Shown: positions 42,651 through 51,970, counted from the first letter of the stretch. The stretch is DNA of 64,000 nt from AP-15 sp963733945 (GCA_963733945.1 CAVTFD010000029.1:15683-79682), one strand, 5' to 3'. The notes: generated from the letters alone by a model not told the origin. Numbers and translations are program-made.

Positions 42651-43550
42651 TTATGCAACCCTCGCCGGACTAACTGCGGCGCGTTCTGGAATCAGCTTGT
42701 CGTGAAGATCGGCGAGCACCGGCATCATCTCCGCCAAGCCGGTCGTGATGGCCGCGCCGGCGAATGGCGTCAACGAGACGGCCTTGTGCTTTTTTATCGT
42801 TTCCTCGGCGAAAAAGCCCCACCGGATCAGGTTGCCGACGCGTTCCTTGATCGCCAGATGCCCAAGCCGCAAGGTATCCCACATCCTGCTGATGATCTCG
42901 TCGACGACGAGAGCCGACGGGCCGCCGCGATCGTTGCCGAACGAGCTCGCCGACCACAGCAGCATGACAATCGCCCAGTATTGGTAGGTTACCAAATGGT
43001 CCATGGCGTCGTCGAGATGGGCCGGGGTAAGCCCTTTTTTTCTGACGACTTGCTCGCTGGTCTCGCGCCACTTCTGGTCGCAGGCGCCAAAAAAGCGATA
43101 GATTTGAGAAATCGTCACCTCACCGCAAGGTATCGCCGTTCCGGATGGCCAGCTCGCGTCGCCGGCCACGGCGCAGATTTCGTCAATCGTCTCTCGGCAA
43201 TGAGCTTCAAAGCTTTCGCACAGTTTGTCGGTAGCGCCGATCAGGCATCCGGGCGACGCCGCGCAGTCGCGGTTCGACGTATCGAAAACTCTGACGAAGC
43301 CCTCCGTTTCACAGTCCTTGATCCGCTCGATGCAGGTGCGGATATCGGTGCCATAAGATCCATACAGCGTGCGGTGGATCGCTCTGCTCGAAACCCCGGC
43401 TTCGCTATTGGTTTTCGCCAGAAAGATGACATGCCAATGCGCACGCTTGTTCAGACCCGGGAAGTATTTTTGCCAGATACGGTAATATTCCAGCAAGAAG
43501 CGGGCGACGATGCGGTCGGGGGAGTTGAGCTCGCTGTAGCCGGGTTGCAT
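42651..43550 (-). CDS. Hypothetical protein with possible winged-helix N-terminus
   Basis: The 299-aa protein starts MQPGYSELNSPDRIVARFLL. Residues 25-90 (RAHWHVIFLAKTNSEAGVSS, then RAIHRTLYGSYGTDIRTCIE) could be a winged-helix DNA-binding domain. The middle contains four Cys residues in CAASPGCLIGATDKLCESFE and AHCRET. The C-terminal half is helical. I do not recognise the family. A rightward gene of unrelated function starts 220 bp beyond. Confidence 0.6.
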   Translation of the reverse strand: MQPGYSELNSPDRIVARFLLEYYRIWQKYFPGLNKRAHWHVIFLAKTNSEAGVSSRAIHRTLYGSYGTDIRTCIERIKDCETEGFVRVFDTSNRDCAASPGCLIGATDKLCESFEAHCRETIDEICAVAGDASWPSGTAIPCGEVTISQIYRFFGACDQKWRETSEQVVRKKGLTPAHLDDAMDHLVTYQYWAIVMLLWSASSFGNDRGGPSALVVDEIISRMWDTLRLGHLAIKERVGNLIRWGFFAEETIKKHKAVSLTPFAGAAITTGLAEMMPVLADLHDKLIPERAAVSPARVA

Positions 43551-43770
43551 ATCGCGTCACCGTGACAGTAGCCGGGACGACGATAGGATAGCCGATTTTC
43601 GCGCGGCGCAATAGAGAACGTCTAGGGAATTTGTCGAAACTCGCATCGGCCCGTTGCCACAATTTTCCCACGCTTTCGTGCCTGCAAATCGCTGCCTTGA
43701 CGGTACTTGCCGATCATAGGAGGGTTTTGACACGAGGCGAGGCGATCGATCATCAGCAGGGAGCAAACCG

Positions 43771-44610
43771 ATGAACGTGGCGGTACAGGCTCGTCAGGCC
43801 GAGAAATTCCGCAACCTGCATCGCGGACCGGGGCTGCTGCTGCTGCCCAACGCCTGGGACGCGATCAGCGCGCGCATCTTTGCGATCGCCGACTTTCCCG
43901 CGATCGCGACGACCAGCGGCGGCGTTTCGTGGGCGCTGGGCTATGCCGACGGCGAAGCGGCTCCCTGGCCAGAGGTCGTGGCAGCGACCGCGCGCATTGT
44001 GCGGGTCGTGGCGGTGCCGGTGACCGCCGATATCGAGGCCGGTTTTGGCGACACACCGCAGGCGGTCGGAAAATCGATTACCGAAATCATTCAGGCTGGG
44101 GCGGTCGGGGTTAATCTCGAGGACGGAACGCCGCGCGGCACCGCCCCGATCCGATCGATAGCTGATGCCGCGCAGCGCATCACCGCGGCCCGCGAGGCCG
44201 CCAGGGCCGCCGCGGTTCCGATCGTCATCAATGCGCGCACCGATCTTTACCTGCGCAACATCGGCGATCCGACGGCGCGTTTCGACGAGACGGTCGAGCG
44301 CGGCAAAGCGTATCTCGCGGCCGGCGCCGATTGCTTTTATCCGATCGGGCTGCGCGACACGGCAACGATCGCCCGGCTGGTGAAGGCATTGGCCGCGCCG
44401 ATCAACATCAATGTCCGTGCCGGTTCACCGAGTGTGGCGGAACTCGAAGCACTCGGCGTCATCCGAGCCAGCACGGCGAGTGCGGTGGCGCTGATGGCGG
44501 TGTCGACGATCCGGCAGGTTGCGGAAGAATTGAAGGCGACCGGCCGGTTCGACTCGCTGAATCCGGCGATGGCCCAGGCCGACGCGCAGCACCTGTTCGC
44601 CGAAGACTGA
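43771..44610 (+). CDS. Isocitrate lyase/PEP mutase family protein
   Basis: The 279-aa TIM-barrel protein starts MNVAVQARQAEKFRNLHRGP. The ICL/PEPM pattern is clear: LLLPNAWDAISARIFAIADF, ATTSGGVSWALGYADGE, VTADIEAGFGDTPQ (metal ligand), GVNLEDG, VINARTDLYLRN and AGADCFYPIGL. The lyase motif KKCGH is absent, so it is not isocitrate lyase; oxaloacetate decarboxylase- or carboxyphosphonoenolpyruvate-type reactions are possible. It stands alone. Confidence 0.88.
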   Translation: MNVAVQARQAEKFRNLHRGPGLLLLPNAWDAISARIFAIADFPAIATTSGGVSWALGYADGEAAPWPEVVAATARIVRVVAVPVTADIEAGFGDTPQAVGKSITEIIQAGAVGVNLEDGTPRGTAPIRSIADAAQRITAAREAARAAAVPIVINARTDLYLRNIGDPTARFDETVERGKAYLAAGADCFYPIGLRDTATIARLVKALAAPININVRAGSPSVAELEALGVIRASTASAVALMAVSTIRQVAEELKATGRFDSLNPAMAQADAQHLFAED

Positions 44611-44690
44611 TCGGCGCGAGCCGTCTCAACCGAAACCGTCGGCGCCACAGACCTATCCGCATCCCGAATAGCCGCAGCAGGTGCATGCAC

Positions 44691-45950
44691 TTACGGCGCG
44701 GGCACCCCGTAGCGGTCAAAATCCTTGGCGATGTCGGGATTGATCTGCTTCGCCGCAGCGATATCGACGTCGGCTCCAGTCTTGTCGCCGTTCAACCGCT
44801 TTGCCATGCCGCGGCCATAGAGTGCATATGCATCCTTCGGAGCGGCCTGCAGTTTCGCGTCAAAATCGGCAAAGGCCAAACCCGACTTCTTCAGTTTTAG
44901 ATAAGCAAGACCGCGGCTGCCATGCACGTCGCCGTAGGCAGGCTGGAGGCGCAGCGCTTCGTCGCAGTCCGCCAGCGCCTCCTGAAATCGGTTCACGATC
45001 GCCCGCACAAAACATCGGCTGTTGAAGGCGGAAGCGTTATTCGGATCGAGCCTGATCGCCTGGTCGAGATCCTGAATGGCGCGGTCGTACTCGCGCCTGC
45101 CGTTGTAGGCGGTGCCGCGGTTGAAGAAGGCGAGGGCGTAATTCGGGTCGAGCCTGATCGCCTGGCCGTAGTCCTGGATGGCGCTGTCGTACTCGCGCTT
45201 CAGGATATAGGCGTTGCCACGGTTGTTGAAGGCAGGGGGATAATTCGGATCGAACCTGATCGCCTGGTCGAGATCCTGGATGGCGCGGTCGTACTCGAGC
45301 TTGCCGACGTAGGCGCCGCCGCGGTTGTTGAAGGCAAAGGCGTAGTTCGGGTCAAGCCTGATCGCCTGGTCGAAGTCCTGGATGGCGCGGTCGTACTCGC
45401 GCTTGTCGTTGTAGGAATTACCACGGTTGATGAAGGCGGCGGCGTCATTCGGGTCGAGCCGGATCGCCTGCTCGAGATCCTCGATGGCGCGATCATACTT
45501 GAGTTTGCCGTTATAGGCATTGCCGCGGTTGACCAAGGGGGCAGCATAATTCGGGTCGAGCCTGACTGCCTGATCGAGGTCCTGGATGGCGCGATCGTAC
45601 TTGCGCTCGTCGTTGTAGGCTCTGCCGCGGTTGTTGAGGGCGGCGCCGCTATTCGGGTCGAGCCGGATCGCCTGGCCGTAGTCCTGGATGGCGCGATCGT
45701 ACTTGCGCTCGTCGTTGTAGGCTCTGCCGCGGTTGTTGAGGGCGGCGCCGCGGCGGTCGAAAGCGTCAGCGAGCTCCTCAACGAAGGTGATCTCCTGACC
45801 CGATTGTATTGTGGCCGTACATGCTTTGATGATTAGGTCGGGGTCGGCGCGGAAGTCTTTGCATCGCGCCCAATCGTCATCGCTACTCCGCGCCGTTGCC
45901 GTGCCCGCCGCCAAGATGATGGCAGCGAAAAGAACGGCCGCTCTCCCCAC
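44691..45950 (-). CDS. Secreted TPR protein with near-identical tandem repeats
   Basis: The 419-aa protein starts MGRAAVLFAAIILAAGTATA, a signal peptide. Residues 70-310 hold seven successive 34-aa TPRs of the same wording (YDRAIQDLDQAIRLDPN and variants), separated by NRG.AY.....E units. The DNA repeats have a 102-bp period and are very similar, indicating recent expansion by slippage or gene conversion. It probably acts as a periplasmic scaffold. The stop is 739 bp from nothing of note; nrdJ starts upstream in the same direction, with only 13 bp between nrdJ's end and this start. Confidence 0.85.
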   Translation of the reverse strand: MGRAAVLFAAIILAAGTATARSSDDDWARCKDFRADPDLIIKACTATIQSGQEITFVEELADAFDRRGAALNNRGRAYNDERKYDRAIQDYGQAIRLDPNSGAALNNRGRAYNDERKYDRAIQDLDQAVRLDPNYAAPLVNRGNAYNGKLKYDRAIEDLEQAIRLDPNDAAAFINRGNSYNDKREYDRAIQDFDQAIRLDPNYAFAFNNRGGAYVGKLEYDRAIQDLDQAIRFDPNYPPAFNNRGNAYILKREYDSAIQDYGQAIRLDPNYALAFFNRGTAYNGRREYDRAIQDLDQAIRLDPNNASAFNSRCFVRAIVNRFQEALADCDEALRLQPAYGDVHGSRGLAYLKLKKSGLAFADFDAKLQAAPKDAYALYGRGMAKRLNGDKTGADVDIAAAKQINPDIAKDFDRYGVPAP

Positions 45951-45963
45951 CGCGCCCTGCCAG

Positions 45964-48345
45964 CTACCCGCATTTCGAATAATCGCAGCTGGTGCACTGA
46001 TCGCAGCCTTCGATGCGGATCAGCGCCGCCTCACCACATTTCGGGCATTGCGCCATACGCGATGGCAGCGAACGCTGGTCAGAGGCCAGGGCGCCGCCAC
46101 CCGCCGCCTGCTGTTCGACCAATGCCGGTCTTCGGCTCCGAGCTGGCGCCGGCAGGAAGCCGATCTCGATCATATGGCGTTCGATGACGTCGCCGATCGC
46201 GGCCAATAGCGAAGGCACGTATTTACCGTCCATCCAGGCCCCGCCGCGCGGATCGAACACAGCCTTCATCTCCTCTACGACAAAGGACACGTCGCCGCCG
46301 CGGCGAAATACGGCGCTGATCATCCGCGTCAATGCAACGGTCCAGGCATAGTGCTCCATGTTCTTGGAGTTGATGAACACCTCGAAGGGTCGCCGCCTGC
46401 CGTCCTGAACGATGTCGTTCAGGGTGATGTAGAGCGCATGCTCGCTGTCCGGCCAGCGCAGCTTATAGGTTTGGCCGGGCAAGGCCTCGGGCCGGCTGAG
46501 GGGCTGCGTCATGTAGACGACGCCGCCGGCCTCGAATATGTCCGCGGGCTTTGGCGACAACGCCGGTGCGGGCGGCGGCAATGGCAATTCGGGTTGCTGC
46601 GAGGCGATGCGCGCGTCGGTCCCGGCAGCTGCCTCGGGCCTGACCGCCAGCACGGCGCCGGTCACCTCGTTCGGGCGATAGGTGGTGCACCCCTTACAGC
46701 CCAGTTCATAGGCCTGCAGATAAATATCCTTGAACCGCTCGAACGGGATTTCGGCCGGGACGTTGATCGTCTTCGAGATCGAGCTGTCGACGTGCTTTTG
46801 CACCGCGGCCTGCATGACGAGGTGGTCGGCCGGGGTCAAGACCTGCGCGTCGACGAAATAGTCGGGCAACGGCGCGGTCTCGCCCTTGAGGCGCCGGAAC
46901 AGGCGATAGGCGTAGTCGGCGACCTCCTCCTCGCGCCGCGTGCCGTCGGGCATCAGCACGTTGCGGGTGTGGCGAAAGCTGAACACCGGCTCGATCCCGG
47001 AGGAGACATTATCGGCGAACAGCGAGATCGTGCCGGTGGGCGCGACCGAGGTCAAAAGCGCGTTGCGGACGCCGTGCCTCGCGATTTCGGCGCGGACATC
47101 CGCGTCGAGAGCGGCGATTGTTTCGCCCGCGAGATAGCGATCGCGATCGAACAGCGGAAACGGGCCTTTCTCAGCCGCGAGCACTGCCGAGGCGAGATAG
47201 GCCTCGCGCTCGATCAGACCGAGCCATTCCTGGGTCGCCGCGATCGCCGATGCCGATCCGTAGCGCAGCCCGCACAGGATCAGCGCGTCGGCGAGGCCGG
47301 TGACCCCGAGGCCGATGCGGCGCTTCTGCACCGCCTCTTGCTGTTGCTGCGGCAGTGGAAACTGCGAGATGTCGATAACGTCGTCCATCATGCGGACGCA
47401 GTCGGGGACCAAACGGCGCAGCCGATCGAGATCGATCCCCGCCTCGGGAGTGAACGGCCGTTCGACCAGGCTCGCCAGGTTGATCGAGCCCAAGAGGCAG
47501 GCGCCATAAGGCGGCAATGGCTGTTCGCCGCAAGGATTAGTCGCCGTTATTGTTTCGCAATACCATAGGGTGTTTCGGCGATTGATGCGGTCGATAAAGA
47601 TCACGCCGGGCTCGGCATAGGCGTAGGTCGCCCGCATGATCTTGTCCCACAACTCGCGCGCCGGCAGCACCTTGGCGACGGTGCCGTCGAAGGACAATTC
47701 CCACGGCGCATTTTCCTCGACCGCCTTCATCAATGCGTCGGTGACGAGAACCGAAAGGTTGAACATGCGCAGCCGACCGGGCTCGCGCTTAGCCTCGATG
47801 AAGGCCTCGATGTCGGGATGATCGCAGCGCAAGGTCGCCATCATCGCGCCGCGGCGGTAACCGGCGCTCATGATCGTGCGGCACATCGCGTCCCACACAT
47901 CCATGAACGACAGCGGCCCCGACGCGTCGGCGCCGACACCTTTCACCGGCGCGCCGTGCGGTCTGAGCGTCGAAAAATCGTAGCCGATGCCACCCCCTTG
48001 TTGCATCGTCAGCGCTGCCTCGCGCAGATGGGCGAATATCCCACCCATGTCGTCGGGGATCGTCCCCATCACAAAGCAATTGAACAGGGTGACCGAACGG
48101 CTGCTGCCGGCGCCGGCGACGACCCGCCCGGCCGGCAGAAACTTGAAATCGGTCATCGCCTGATAGAACCGCTCCGCCCACAGCGTGGAATCGCGTTCCG
48201 GGGCAGCAAGCGCGGTCGCAACCCGCCGCCAGGTGTCCTCGATCGTCTTGTCGAGCGGCGCGCCCGGCACATCGCCATTGGCGGGCGCCCGCAAGCGGTA
48301 TTTCATGTCCCAGATCCGCTGCGAGATCGCACCGACGAGAGCCAT
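45964..48345 (-). CDS. nrdJ: Adenosylcobalamin-dependent ribonucleotide reductase (class II)
   Basis: The 793-aa protein starts MALVGAISQRIWDMKYRLRA after GGAGGAAA. The class II RNR chain is intact: FLPAGRVVAGAGSSRSVTLF, the Cys of LFNCFVMG, GGGIGYDFSTLRPHGAPVKG, ATNPCGEQPLPPYGACLLGS (active-site cysteine) and VAPTGTISLFADNVSSGIEP. The C-terminal zinc ribbon is AQCPKCGEAALIRIEGCDQC, then TSCDYSKCG. It converts ribonucleotides to deoxynucleotides using B12, independent of oxygen. No cobalamin riboswitch is visible in the 100 bp upstream; an SOS box is. Confidence 0.95.
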   Translation of the reverse strand: MALVGAISQRIWDMKYRLRAPANGDVPGAPLDKTIEDTWRRVATALAAPERDSTLWAERFYQAMTDFKFLPAGRVVAGAGSSRSVTLFNCFVMGTIPDDMGGIFAHLREAALTMQQGGGIGYDFSTLRPHGAPVKGVGADASGPLSFMDVWDAMCRTIMSAGYRRGAMMATLRCDHPDIEAFIEAKREPGRLRMFNLSVLVTDALMKAVEENAPWELSFDGTVAKVLPARELWDKIMRATYAYAEPGVIFIDRINRRNTLWYCETITATNPCGEQPLPPYGACLLGSINLASLVERPFTPEAGIDLDRLRRLVPDCVRMMDDVIDISQFPLPQQQQEAVQKRRIGLGVTGLADALILCGLRYGSASAIAATQEWLGLIEREAYLASAVLAAEKGPFPLFDRDRYLAGETIAALDADVRAEIARHGVRNALLTSVAPTGTISLFADNVSSGIEPVFSFRHTRNVLMPDGTRREEEVADYAYRLFRRLKGETAPLPDYFVDAQVLTPADHLVMQAAVQKHVDSSISKTINVPAEIPFERFKDIYLQAYELGCKGCTTYRPNEVTGAVLAVRPEAAAGTDARIASQQPELPLPPPAPALSPKPADIFEAGGVVYMTQPLSRPEALPGQTYKLRWPDSEHALYITLNDIVQDGRRRPFEVFINSKNMEHYAWTVALTRMISAVFRRGGDVSFVVEEMKAVFDPRGGAWMDGKYVPSLLAAIGDVIERHMIEIGFLPAPARSRRPALVEQQAAGGGALASDQRSLPSRMAQCPKCGEAALIRIEGCDQCTSCDYSKCG

Positions 48346-48377
48346 GGCCGAGATTTCCTCCTCGGACGATCTATATC

Positions 48378-48410
48378 ACAGTGAGCATCGTTCGACAGTT
48401 AGCATTGTTC
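48378..48410 (-). repeat. Direct repeat in the nrdJ promoter region
   Basis: Read leftward, GAACAATGCTAACTGT (48410-48395) and GAACGATGCTCACTGT (48393-48378) are two 16-bp copies with two mismatches, 17 bp apart. They lie 33-65 bp before the nrdJ start, next to a TATAGA -10-like hexamer at 48370-48375. They may be sites for a second regulator. Confidence 0.65.
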
Positions 48411-48421
48411 CACATGTGTTC
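48407..48421 (-). promoter_or_regulatory. Alphaproteobacterial LexA (SOS) box upstream of nrdJ
   Basis: GTTC-CACATGT-GTTC on the plus strand (GAAC-ACATGTG-GAAC read leftward) matches the alphaproteobacterial LexA consensus GAACN7GAAC exactly. It lies 62 bp before the nrdJ start codon and just upstream of the presumed -35. DNA-damage induction of nrdJ is inferred; the only gene on the other side reads away from it. Confidence 0.72.
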
Positions 48422-48452
48422 ATAAGCTTGCCGGTGCATCCGCCGATGCGGC

Positions 48453-49211
48453 TCACGTCCTGATAGCGCTCTCCGGCAAATCGAGGTTCCCCGTCGCACC
48501 TTTGGCCCCACGTTCCAGTGCCGCCGTCGCGGTCTCGATCCGCTGTTCGAGCTCAGCCATCAGCCGGCGGCGCGGCCAGCCGGGCGGGATCGGTTCAAGA
48601 AATTCGAGGACGATATGTCCGCGACGCTTGACGAACTCTCGCCGCCCCCAGAACAGGCCGGAATTAACCGCGGCCGGAACCAGCGGCAAGCCAAGTGCCT
48701 GGTAGAGCGCCGCAACACCCGGCTGATAGGGTGTCGAGGCTCCCGGCGCCACCCGGGTTCCTTGCGGGAAGATCACAATCGGGCGCCCCTCGGCCGCAAC
48801 GGGCCGGGCCGCGGCGACCAGATGGCGCAGGGCCGCCGCGCCTGCCCTGCGGTCGATGACGATGGAGCCGGCGCGCGCTGCGTACCAGCCATAAAACGGC
48901 AGCAGCAGCAGCTCGCGCTTGACCACGATCGCGGGGTCGCCCAGCACGATCGGCAGGATCAATGCGTCCCAAGCAGATTGATGCTTCATCGCGATGATGC
49001 AGCCGCCCCGAGGGATGCGGTCGAGGCCAACGATGCGGTGATCGAGGCCGACGATGAGCCTAAGCAGAGCGAGCACCCCGCGCGCCCAGAACCGGCCAAA
49101 AGCCATTGCCGCGGGGCGCGGCGCTAGCAGGAACGGCAGCCCGACTATGCCGAGGACAAGCGTCCAGGCGAGGAGGGCAAAATTGAACGCGAGCGCCCTC
49201 ACCCAGCTCAT
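48453..49211 (-). CDS. 1-acyl-sn-glycerol-3-phosphate acyltransferase-like (PlsC family)
   Basis: The 252-aa protein starts MSWVRALAFNFALLAWTLVL at 49211, with a hydrophobic N-terminal segment. The acyltransferase box is KHQSAWDALILPIVLGDP (HX4D at residues about 77-82), then FYGWYAARAGSIVIDR and VIFPQGTRVAPGASTPYQPG (block with EGTR-type FPQGTR). The family makes phosphatidic acid from lysophosphatidate. It is probably inner-membrane associated. It has no operon partner; its 3' end faces the nrdJ promoter. Confidence 0.9.
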   Translation of the reverse strand: MSWVRALAFNFALLAWTLVLGIVGLPFLLAPRPAAMAFGRFWARGVLALLRLIVGLDHRIVGLDRIPRGGCIIAMKHQSAWDALILPIVLGDPAIVVKRELLLLPFYGWYAARAGSIVIDRRAGAAALRHLVAAARPVAAEGRPIVIFPQGTRVAPGASTPYQPGVAALYQALGLPLVPAAVNSGLFWGRREFVKRRGHIVLEFLEPIPPGWPRRRLMAELEQRIETATAALERGAKGATGNLDLPESAIRT

Positions 49212-49330
49212 TGGGGCGAATTCGGGAAATACATGGCGGTCTCGATCAGTCAGGGCCGCCTGCTGGGACGGCGCCGGCCATCCGTGACTGGCCACATCCT
49301 CAGCAGGCGGCGAGCGCGGCGATACTCCCG

Positions 49331-50569
49331 TCAGCTGACAGCGCCGCTCAGCAGCGGGCCGAACAGCCGCCAGCGCTCGCCGTCAAAGCGGGCCATCTGA
49401 ACCTGTTTGACCGGCGCGAAATCGGTCGGGCTGGTGTTGATCGAGATCCCGGGCAGCAGCATCGGCACCCGGAAATCATGCAGGCTGGCGGCCTGCTTCA
49501 TGACGTTTTCGCGGGTCAACTCATCGCCGCACTGCTTCAGCACCTGCACGATTGTCGCCGCATTGGACGGACCGTAGACGTTGTTGACGTCGGTCTTGTC
49601 GCCGCTCGGATAATATTTGTCCATGAAACTGACCCACGATTTGTAGCCGGCGTCGTCCTTCCACTCGGGATCGGTCGGGTCTTTCAGGTAAAAGTCGGAT
49701 ACGATGCCCTTGGAGATGTCCAGCCCGGCCGGTTTGAGAGTGGCGGCGACCGAAGAGCCGATACTGCTCAAGATGTGAAGCGGCTTCCACTCGATTTCCG
49801 CGGCCTTCTTGATCGACTGAGCGGCGAATTTGGGGATCGCAGTATTGACGAAGACGTCGCAGCCAGCGGCTTTCATGCTGATGATCTGGGAGTCGACGGT
49901 GGTGTCCGTGGTCTCGTAGGACGCCTTAACCTTGATCATCGAGGCGGCCTTTGGGCCCAGCCCGTCGCTGACGCCTTTCAGATAATCTTTGCCGAAATCG
50001 TCGTCCTGATAGAGCACGCCGACCACGCCGTCGGGCTTGTTCTTCAGAATATAGGCGGCGTAGATTCGGCCCTCGCTTTGGTAGTTGGGCTGCCAGCCGA
50101 TAGTCCAGGGATGGCCCTTCGGATCGTCCCACTTGGTAGCGCCGGTGCTGACGAACAGCTGTGGCACCTTGTGCTGGTTCATGTAGTGCCAGATCGCGCT
50201 GTTGGTTGGAGTCCCGAGTGGACCGGCATCGAGGAAAACCTGGTCTTCTTCGACCAACTTGCGCGTCATCTCGACAGTTTTGGGCGGCGAGTAGGCATCG
50301 TCATACGAGATGAAGTCGATCTTGCGGCCGTTCACCCCGCCCTGGTCGTTGACTATCTTGTAATAGGCGGCCATCGCTCTGCCGATCGTTCCATAGGATG
50401 AGGCCGGTCCGCTATAGAAGCAGGTATTGCCGAGCTTGATCTCGGTATCGGTGACGCCCGGCCCGTACTGTTTGGCGGCGCGAGCCGGCCGCGCTGCAAG
50501 GAGCGGGGAGCCGAAGGCCAACGCGGGCGCGGCGGCGAGAATGCTACGGCGTGTGAGTTGCTTCATCAT
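49331..50569 (-). CDS. ABC transporter periplasmic substrate-binding protein, branched-chain amino acid type (copy 2)
   Basis: The 412-aa protein starts MMKQLTRRSILAAAPALAFG, a signal peptide with twin-arginine-like RRS. It is a type 1 periplasmic binding protein (Peripla_BP_6), with YGPGVTDTEIKLGNTCFYSG, INDQGGVNGRKIDFISYDDA-like text and VGVLYQDDDFGKDYLKG. It is the last gene of a six-gene unit and a close paralogue of the binding protein upstream, about 117 bp away. The two may serve one transporter with different ligands (branched-chain amino acids, amides or aromatic acids). Confidence 0.92.
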   Translation of the reverse strand: MMKQLTRRSILAAAPALAFGSPLLAARPARAAKQYGPGVTDTEIKLGNTCFYSGPASSYGTIGRAMAAYYKIVNDQGGVNGRKIDFISYDDAYSPPKTVEMTRKLVEEDQVFLDAGPLGTPTNSAIWHYMNQHKVPQLFVSTGATKWDDPKGHPWTIGWQPNYQSEGRIYAAYILKNKPDGVVGVLYQDDDFGKDYLKGVSDGLGPKAASMIKVKASYETTDTTVDSQIISMKAAGCDVFVNTAIPKFAAQSIKKAAEIEWKPLHILSSIGSSVAATLKPAGLDISKGIVSDFYLKDPTDPEWKDDAGYKSWVSFMDKYYPSGDKTDVNNVYGPSNAATIVQVLKQCGDELTRENVMKQAASLHDFRVPMLLPGISINTSPTDFAPVKQVQMARFDGERWRLFGPLLSGAVS

Positions 50570-50686
50570 GATCTCCCCAACCCGATGTTTGCGCCTTTAC
50601 AGCGCTTCCCGGCGTGCTTTCCACGGTATAAGGCGTGGCCGCGCCCGTCGCCACAAATTTGCGTGGTGGAGCGCGCCGGTGCTTTT

Positions 50687-51925
50687 TCAGCCGATCGCGC
50701 CGGCCAGGACGGGACCGAATGGAACGTAGCGCTCGCCGTCGAAACGCCTCATCTGGGCCTGCCTGATCGGCGCGAAATTTGTTGGGCTAGTGTTGATCGC
50801 GATGCCCGGCAGCAGCATCGGCAGTTCGAGATCGTGCAGGTTGGCCGCCTGTTTCATTACATTCTCGCGAGTCAGCACATCGCCGCACTGCTTCAGCGTC
50901 TGGACGGTCGTTGCGGCAATCGACGGGCCGTAGACATTCTGGTTATCGGTCTTGTCGCCGCTCGGGTAATACTTGTCCATGAAAGAGACCCACCATTTGT
51001 AGCCTGCATCGTTTTGCCATTGAGGATCGGTGGAGTCCTTGAAGGAAGTGTCGCTAATGATGCCCTTGGCATTTTCGAGGCCGGCCGGCTTCAAGGTCAC
51101 CCCTACGGACGAGGCGATGCCGTTCAGGATATGGAGCGGTTTCCATCCGATTTCGGCCACCTTCCTGATGGCCTGGGCTCCGAATTTGGGGATGGCGATG
51201 GTGACGAGGACATCGCAGCCCGCCGCCTTCAGGTCGACGATCTGCGAGTCGACGGTCGTGTCGGTGGTCTCATAGGAATCCTTGGCCTTGATCATCGACG
51301 CCGTCTTGTCGCCAAGCCCGTCGACCAGCCCCTTCAGATAATCCTTGCCGAAATCGTCGTTCTGATAGAGGACGCCGATCTTGCCGTCGGGCTTGTTCTT
51401 CAGAATGTAGGCCGCGTAGATGCGCCCCTCCGCCTGGTAGCTGACGAAAAAGCCCATGGTCCAGGGATGGCCTTTCGGGTCGTCCCACTTGGTGGCGCCG
51501 GTGCTGAGGAACAGTTGCGGCACCTTCTTCTCGTTCGTGTAGTGCCAGATCGCACTGTTCGTCGGGGTCCCGACCCCGCCCGAGAGGAAGAGAACCTCGT
51601 CGCTCTCGACCAGCTTGCGGGTCATCTCGACGGTCTTTGGCGGCGAATAGCCGTCATCGTACGAGATGAAGGTAATCTTGCGTCCGTTCACGCCGCCCTG
51701 GTCGTTGATCATCTTGAAATAGGCGGCCATCGATATCGGAATGGGGCTGGCGTTCGACAGCGGGCCGCTATAGGGCCCGGTATTGCCGATCTTGATCTCG
51801 CTGTCGGTGACCCCGGGGCCATATTGCTTCGCGGCGCGCGCCGGAAACGGGGCCAGCAGCGGGCCGCCCAACGCTAGTGCGGCGGGAGCGACGGCGAGAA
51901 TCGTGCGACGTGTCAGATGTTTCAT
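50687..51925 (-). CDS. ABC transporter periplasmic substrate-binding protein, branched-chain amino acid type (copy 1)
   Basis: The 412-aa protein starts MKHLTRRTILAVAPAALALG and has the same length as copy 2. Shared segments include PKTVEMTRKLVE, IGVLYQNDDFGKDYLKGLVD and TVDSQIVDLKAAGCDVLVTI. Differences concentrate near the ligand-facing stretch (YSGPLSNASPIPISMAAYFK against YSGPASSYGTIGRAMAAYYK), which suggests altered specificity. It lies 45 bp after the livM-type permease gene in the same direction, so it is expressed with the transporter. Confidence 0.92.
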   Translation of the reverse strand: MKHLTRRTILAVAPAALALGGPLLAPFPARAAKQYGPGVTDSEIKIGNTGPYSGPLSNASPIPISMAAYFKMINDQGGVNGRKITFISYDDGYSPPKTVEMTRKLVESDEVLFLSGGVGTPTNSAIWHYTNEKKVPQLFLSTGATKWDDPKGHPWTMGFFVSYQAEGRIYAAYILKNKPDGKIGVLYQNDDFGKDYLKGLVDGLGDKTASMIKAKDSYETTDTTVDSQIVDLKAAGCDVLVTIAIPKFGAQAIRKVAEIGWKPLHILNGIASSVGVTLKPAGLENAKGIISDTSFKDSTDPQWQNDAGYKWWVSFMDKYYPSGDKTDNQNVYGPSIAATTVQTLKQCGDVLTRENVMKQAANLHDLELPMLLPGIAINTSPTNFAPIRQAQMRRFDGERYVPFGPVLAGAIG

Positions 51926-51970
51926 GGTGAGCTCCCTGCAAAAGTATGCGGCCGACTTACGGCACGGCCG

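Noticed and set aside
44940..45770. Regular 102-bp repeats resembling a CRISPR or satellite array
   Set aside because: The repeats are codons of TPR units in one open frame and lack unique spacers.
48346..48450. NrdR box or cobalamin riboswitch for nrdJ
   Set aside because: No ACACWATATATWGTGT-like pair and no long structured B12 leader; only about 100 bp are available.
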